A stretch of 23,943 bases of DNA from Ettlia oleoabundans (lineage: Eukaryota; Chlorophyta; Chlorophyceae; Chlamydomonadales): assembly GCA_019693395.1 (NCBI GenBank), contig JAAMXP010004456.1:1-23943 (forward strand), written 5' to 3'. How positions within the stretch are numbered: position 1 is the first letter of the stretch; each line of letters starts with the position of its first letter. The notes beneath the pieces are model-generated. The model had not been told where the DNA came from. It saw only the letters and a list, made by a program, of their open reading frames with translations, and did not search any database. Positions 18,989-23,943 of this stretch are shown here, one piece after another. The position numbers and the translations under genes are program-made.

Positions 18989-20539
18989 ATGGCTGCATGC
19001 ATGTGCAACTACTACCGTACAATGGCGTGGATCAAGGACGTGGAGGTCCAAAGCAGGCCGCTTGACACCACAGGCGGCCACACTTGGAAGGCTGCGTATC
19101 GACTGGCGGAGTACTGCAGCAATGTCGCAGCGGAGCTGGGCTTGGAAAAATCGGGAATCAAGCTGTTGGAACTGGGCGCAGGCACGGGCTGGCTGGGCTT
19201 GACGCTGGCCCGAAACATGCCCGCCGCAGCCCTGGTCTGCCTCACTGAGCAAGAAGACGGCTTGCAACTTCTACAGAGCAACGTTGAATTCAACAGGGAT
19301 CGCGGCCTGCCCTTGAAGCACGTGCGAGTGCAAGCCTGCGACTGGCGGCAGTATGCGGCGGGGGCAGTAGCAGGGCAGCGAGGTGAAAGCAGCAGAGCAA
19401 CAGGCAGCAGTCGCCGGTCATTGAACAGCAGCCAGCAGCCTGATGGTTTGAAGCAAAGAAGCGAGACTACGCTGCAGCAGGGGCTTGGTGGCCAGCAGAA
19501 CCGCAACAGCGGCACTGTTGGTGGCGCCAGCAGCAGCGAATGCTTGCCATGCCGCGTTGGCACTGCAGCAGTGCAATCAACTGCAGCAGTGCAATCAACG
19601 GTAGCAAAAGCACGAGTAGGGCCGGAGCAAGCAGCAGGAGCACCAGCAGCGGCGGTGCAGCAGTCAGTGGCTGCAGGTTCGGGCGCCACCTCCGCTTCAG
19701 CTCCCGCCCCCATTATATCGCCTGGTCGGCACCTGCCACCCCCAGCCCCACTCTCATTCTCAGCAGCCCTAGCTCTAGACTCGATAGAATGGGATTTCAT
19801 CGTGGGATCAGACCTTATCTACAACGAGGTGGGGGTACGCTGCCTGCCGCGCGTGTTGGCGGCGCTGGCGGGGTGCAGTACGTGCATCCTGTACTGCCAC
19901 ACCAAGCACCGCTACGACTTGCTGGACCTGGAGTTTCAGGAACAGCTGGAGGCCTGTGGGCTGGAGGCAAGAGAGGTGAGGGCGGCACGTGGAAAGTGGG
20001 GGCCCCAGAGGCCTGCTGGTATCCTGAGTGGCTGGCAACTGGCGGTTGGCGGCTGGCTGGGCTTGAGAAGGCAGTGTGATTGTGCGCGCACATGTGGGGA
20101 TGGAAGGAGGGAGAGATGCGCAAGGTCAGCTGAAGAACAGCAGATGGGGGGTCAGGTGCTGATGCGGGAGGGAAGGGTTTGACGGTGGAGGGGGTATCAA
20201 GCTGCCACTCCTTTCCCACGGTGCAGCTGCTGGTATCTTGCTTTGCAAGCTGCTGGGTTGGAGTTGCAAGAGGTGGCCATCATCCCCGTCCTGTTGTCAT
20301 GTGCGTAGCTGTCTGCCTAGCTGCCCAAGCAATGAATCCGTCCCCCTCAGGCTCCTCCCTGCCTTCCACCCTCCTGTGCGCGTGCCCTGATGCAGGTGTG
20401 GGAGCCATCAATGGCACCACCACCCGACTCACCACCCACACAGTTCCCGCCAGCCGACCTGTTCCCAGAGCAGCGCATTGCTGTGTTCCGCATCACCAGG
20501 GCTGCAGCAGCCCCAAGGCAGCAGAGTGAGGCGAAATAA
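18989..20539 (+). CDS. METTL21-type (methyltransferase family 16) protein methyltransferase with large insertion
   Basis: Exons 18989-19975 and 20396-20539 (TAA) give 376 residues; the intron is phase 0. Family motifs in order: GGHTWKAAYRLAEYC (about 29-43), motif I LLELGAGTGWLG (59-70, SAM-binding glycine loop), VCLTEQ after it, the core segment DFIVGSDLIYN (about 269-279) with the D-x-x-Y motif typical of METTL21/EEF2KMT-like lysine methyltransferases, and a last strand RIAVFRITR in exon 2. The target is probably a Lys in a translation factor or chaperone, but this cannot be decided. Between about residues 125 and 252 lies a Ser/Gln/Ala-rich insertion holding repeated AAVQST units, placed in the middle of the catalytic fold; it most likely loops out. 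A second candidate last exon begins at 20707 (see findings). Confidence 0.8.
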
Positions 20540-21386
20540 GCCAGCTACGCACGCGCCAAGGTACCATGATAGCCTGTCCATGGTAGAGCTTTGGTTGACA
20601 CGTCTCCCCTCCCTGCACAGTCCTGCCATCATGGAGTTCGCGCTCTGTGTGATAGCAACAGTATTCACTTGCCTCTCAACCCCCACCACCCCTGCCCCAA
20701 CCCCAGGTGGAAATGGGTGAGGTGTACCAGGGTGACGACGTTGTTGGCGTGCACCGCTACTGCCTGCGCAGCATGGTGCCTACTACACACACTGCATTAA
20801 AATGCTGGTACCCGGCGGCTGGCCGGCTCATGTTTGACATGCGGGTTTCTGGTCTTGGGTGCGTCACAATTGCGAGGCGGGGCGCATTCAGCCCAGCATT
20901 CTCTTTTCTAAGGCTAAATGAGGAAAGAGGGGGCTTCCTCTCGGCTAGCTGCACGGGTTGTATTCCTTGTGAGCCAGATCCTCGCCTCCTGTTCCCACTG
21001 CTGGTTTTTGGACATCCCACTTTCCTTTCTGCCTGATCAAATGGTTTGTATCTCCTGTGTTCACATCCTTCAAGTTTTGGTGAATACTATGCTTTCATCG
21101 TGAAGTTGATTGAAACGTTAGATAATGCACTAATTGAAGGTCGTTTTGCACCGTACCACAATAGCTAGGTGTTCAACATGCTCAGGGTAAGGATGCTTGG
21201 GCCCAAAATACCTGTACTCATTATAGCCAACCGTCGCACATCTTCCGCAACTGCATCGCATGTGGGGATATGGCTGGGTCAACTGATGCATTTGCGTGGC
21301 AGGCATGCAACCCACATGGGGTGTTTGAGGCACAAGTCTGGCGACAATGCATCAGCTTGCGCCCCAAAGTGCAGACATTATGCAAT
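20540..21386 (+). other. Region after the methyltransferase with an unassigned open frame
   Basis: An open frame on the plus strand starts after a good acceptor (CCCCAG at 20701-20706) and runs to a TGA at 21036. Its first part (VEMGEVYQGDDVVGVHRY) looks coding; the rest does not. It may be an alternative terminal exon of the upstream methyltransferase. From 21037 to 21386 I see no gene; this is probably trailer sequence of the convergent NYN gene. Confidence 0.35.
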
Positions 21387-23018
21387 TTACAGAGCTGTGC
21401 TTACATGCAAGGCAACGACCATGCAGGGATGCATTTGGCGCCAATTGCCCACCTCAGCCCAGCTGTCCAGCAAGGAGCGTGCCTCCTCAATGGCGGCCTG
21501 GTAGGCGGTCATGGCTCCCTGGGCAGCGGCTCGTGCTTTTTCCGCCTGCAGCACGAACAGGCATAAGCACAGCACAAGAAAGATTACATATGCCGGCAAG
21601 GAGAACCGTTCTTTGTGGACAATGCGGACCGCCCCCTGTTTTTGAAGCGGTCGCTTCCACCAGCATGCTGCTAGCACTAGCCCTACTCGAGTTGGTAATG
21701 TGACGCAAACCATCAGGGCAGCCCCCGCTGCGGCAGTACCATGCTTACCTCCATCAACCGCGATCTGCTCCGCCTCCGCCTGGTCATACTGCTGCTGCAT
21801 CAGCAGCGCCGTCTTGGCCTCACGCTCGCCGCTGCCTGGGCGGCGTGCAGCTGCAGCCAGCAACCTGCCTGCTGCGTGCAGCTTGTCCTGCTCAGCGGCA
21901 TAGTACACGCGCTGCAGGGTGGCTGTCTGCTTGGCTCGCGCCCTTTGTAAATGGGAGGGGGCGGGGGTGGCAGGAAGGGAGAGGGCGCCAAACTGACCCT
22001 GCCGTCTGAGCGCCACACAGCTGCCACGGCTCCTGGCACCTTAGTGGCTGCCTGTGACCGCAACCCCGTGCTGCCAGTGGCTCGCAGCAAAATGTCACCG
22101 GCCTCTCTGTCCGCCTCTGCTGTGGATTCGTTGCCCGTGGCAGTAGTGCTCAACATCAGCAAGGCGCTAACAGGAGGAGGAATGGGGACCTCTGTGGGGC
22201 CCTCAATATGCCCCACCCAGTGGACAGCAATGGTGGGGAGGCCATGCACCTCAGTCAGCCGCCTGCATTCACCAGGGTTTCGCGCGCGGGCAGTGGCAGC
22301 CACCACCTGTATTTGATAGGCCTTCCAGCAGGAGGGCAGAGGGCAGGGTTACAGACATCCAACCCCTACTGCAAGCTAGTTTTGCACCATTTCCTTCATG
22401 TTCGGCATAAAATCAGCCAGAGAATCAGTTGCACCTTGTTCCACCCACCATAGGTCATCCTCATAGCCTGCATTGTTTGACACAACCACACACAAGGGGC
22501 GGTCGTGGTCATCTTCAAGCAAGCCAGAGCTGCCCCTGGCTGCCCTGGCTGGCACCGCGGCATATCGTTCTTTCGCTGACCCCACGTAGTACAACATGTC
22601 TCGCACCAGCGCTTCCTGGATGGGCAGGTCATTGAGCCGGTGCCTGCAGCGGCAGTGTCAAGCTATAAGCTGTGCTCTCTGGTCGTATTACACCGTGCCT
22701 AGGCCACGAAGCCAGGTGCCGGCGCCTGCCGCCTATCTACCTGAACACCCACCTCGACTGCGGCCCCACCACCAGCGTGCCCTGCAGCTCGTGCATGACC
22801 CGCTCCAGCTCCTCCTTCCGCATGCCCCCACTACCGCGCAGAAGGCCCTTCAGGCTGGCATCATCGATGTAAAGGCTGCAGGGTATGTTGAAGGCGCGGT
22901 CCACAGCGGCAATGCTGGCCACCGCGTGGCGCAGCCGGCTGGCGACCACCAGCATGCGCTCTGCCGATGACAGCGGGTAATGGTGGGCATCCCATAAAAT
23001 GGCAGGCTTCAGAGCGGC
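21387..23018 (-). CDS. Probable NYN (PIN-like RNase) domain protein with helical C-terminal tail; exon model partly open
   Basis: Well-supported exons on the minus strand are 23018-22753, 22643-22388 and 22306 to about 22040; the first two joins are phase-consistent GT-AG. They encode KPAILWDAHHYPLSSAERM, then FNIPCSLYIDDASL, then DLPIQEALVRDMLYYVG and PLCVVVSNNAGYEDDLWWV, then (over the 81-bp intron) KEMVVAATARARN and GLPTIAVHWVGH. This order fits a NYN domain: a first-strand WD, a middle helix with Asp, an SNNAGYEDDL segment like the usual SDDSDF, a VV strand and a final W. Such proteins are often RNA-binding or RNA-cleaving. Further downstream, about 21942-21754 and 21561-21440 encode Ala/Gln/Glu-rich helical stretches (QRVYYAAEQDKLHAAGRLL and AYQAAIEEARSLLDSWAEV); the join to them is unresolved. 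The start codon was not found; it lies upstream of 23018. Confidence 0.5.
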
Positions 23019-23692
23019 CTGCAGATAGCTATGAGGGAGATTATGAGAGGCACATCGAAGCAGAGCGGGTGAGTTGGGACGCTTGCATAGGAGCGGCTCC
23101 CGCTCCCGTCAGCAACGCCGCTGCGCTCGCCGCTGCAAAGCCCTAGCCGGGCCCATTGCAGGACTAATTACCAACGCATGCACCTGCAAAAATTACATGG
23201 CCTCAGCAAGAAGCCCGGCGCGCGAGGTCGAGTGAGCAGGGCAGCTCGGGAGGCACCAACTTGAAGGGATAACAGCCGGCATCGCGGTGTTCTTTGGGCC
23301 TAGTGCTTCCCGCCACTGTGATCCTGCTGCAAAATCATAAAGGAAGGCGTGCCCGTCGTTGGGTCCAAGGCCAGGGAAAAAATAGGGTCCGTATCTCCGC
23401 AACTCCAAGAACGAAGTTAGCTTTAATGCCAGATTACGGAAGCTGCTGGGCGTATTTTCGTGGAAATGCACGCAACCGAATTTCCCTGGCCAGACCAGGG
23501 GTCCGAATGAAGTACAGCCTGCAGTACAAATTTGTTGGTAAGTTTCTACGCTCTTCTGCGCGACTAGGACTGCTTCGGCCATCTCCGACTGGCCTGAAAT
23601 GCCATTTTTGGTAAAAGGCAGGGCTAAATAGGAGTTGAAGGAGGAAAGAGAGCTGCAGCAGGCCGCCGCTATACAGGCAGCTCAAAACCGTT
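23019..23692. other. Upstream region of the NYN gene; no clear coding exon
   Basis: The first exon of the NYN gene should lie here on the minus strand. A Ser/Cys/Ala-rich frame with an ATG at about 23280 resembles a targeting peptide, but it ends in a stop before any usable donor that I can see. The plus strand holds open frames without recognisable motifs. Confidence 0.3.
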
Positions 23693-23943
23693 CCAAAACC
23701 ACTGCTGCCAACGGCACAGGGCCCAGACCGGCTGCAAGCGGCGGGAGGGGGGTGGCAACAATTGTTTGAATTTGTGCACCCACTCCAAACGTCCCCACAA
23801 CCACTGCTGGCAACAGCGTAGGGCCCACACCGGCCGCAAGCGGCGGGAGGGGGTTGGCAAGAATTGTTTCAACTTATGCACCCACTACAACCCTCTCCAC
23901 AAGCACTGCTGGAAAAACCAGAGGGCCCGGACCCGTTGCAAGC
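23693..23943. repeat. 102-bp tandem repeat, about 2.5 copies, cut by the window end
   Basis: Copies begin at 23693, 23795 and 23897 with CCAAAACCAC, CCACAACCAC and CCACAAGCAC. The period is 102 bp, exactly 34 codons, so an open frame can run through. In one plus-strand frame each copy reads with Cys and His at fixed places (NCxNLCTH and HxHCW); a second plus frame is rich in Thr/Gly/Pro but is stopped in copy 1; a minus frame is also open. Coding status is undecided. The array continues beyond the window. Confidence 0.8.

Noticed and set aside
23193..23582. Minus-strand open frame of 129 codons near the window end
   Set aside because: No recognisable motif and no donor leading into the NYN exons; noted only as a possible leader region.
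1..23943. CRISPR arrays, rRNA, tRNA genes and complete transposons
   Set aside because: No regularly spaced repeats, rRNA-like segments, cloverleaf with a T-loop consensus, or transposase motifs were found on either strand.

Overview
The window looks like nuclear DNA from a green alga, most likely a chlorophyte of the Chlorella (trebouxiophyte) kind. The reasons are its GC-rich sequence full of CAG/GCAGC runs, genes broken into many short exons by 70-400 bp GT-AG introns with C/T-rich CTGCAG acceptors, Ala/Gln/Ser low-complexity insertions inside conserved proteins, and TGTAA poly(A) signals after several stop codons. The lineage is inference; nothing here is an unambiguous species marker. 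A run of nine Ns at 11812-11820 marks a draft assembly.

Layout. (1) 1-2277, + strand: the 3' part of an FkbM-family methyltransferase gene, including a 17-bp microexon and a large hairpin in one intron. (2) 2771-10412, + strand: a tandem array of four paralogous genes (called A to D here), each with three exons and identical intron phases (0, then 1). They share a C-terminal domain resembling the end of sacsin-like/DUF3684 giant proteins, where a HELAH zinc-protease-like motif is normally found; in all four copies that motif is degraded. This array is the most unusual part of the window. (3) 10952-13860, - strand: a complete eight-exon TrmB-type tRNA (guanine-N7) methyltransferase with a likely organelle-targeting N-terminus and a Gln-rich insertion. 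(4) 14157-15549, + strand: a multi-pass membrane protein of unknown function, sharing a short divergent promoter region with TrmB. (5) 15835-18482, + strand: a membrane-anchored protein with two tandem cytochrome-b5-like MAPR (heme/steroid-binding) domains. (6) 18989-20539, + strand: a METTL21-type (methyltransferase family 16) protein methyltransferase with a large low-complexity insertion and a possible alternative last exon. (7) about 21390-23018, - strand: a probable NYN (PIN-like RNase) domain protein with a helical C-terminal tail. (8) 23693-23943: a 102-bp tandem repeat running off the window end.

Most genes are unrelated housekeeping or accessory genes lying side by side, as is usual in algal genomes. 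The exception is the array, which arose by local duplication and shows continuing sequence homogenisation (exon 2 of C and D), diversification of N-termini (myristoylation motif in A, hydrophobic starts in B and D) and possible decay (end of C). Exon boundaries below were derived by hand from splice consensus, reading phase and family alignment; transcripts would settle them.
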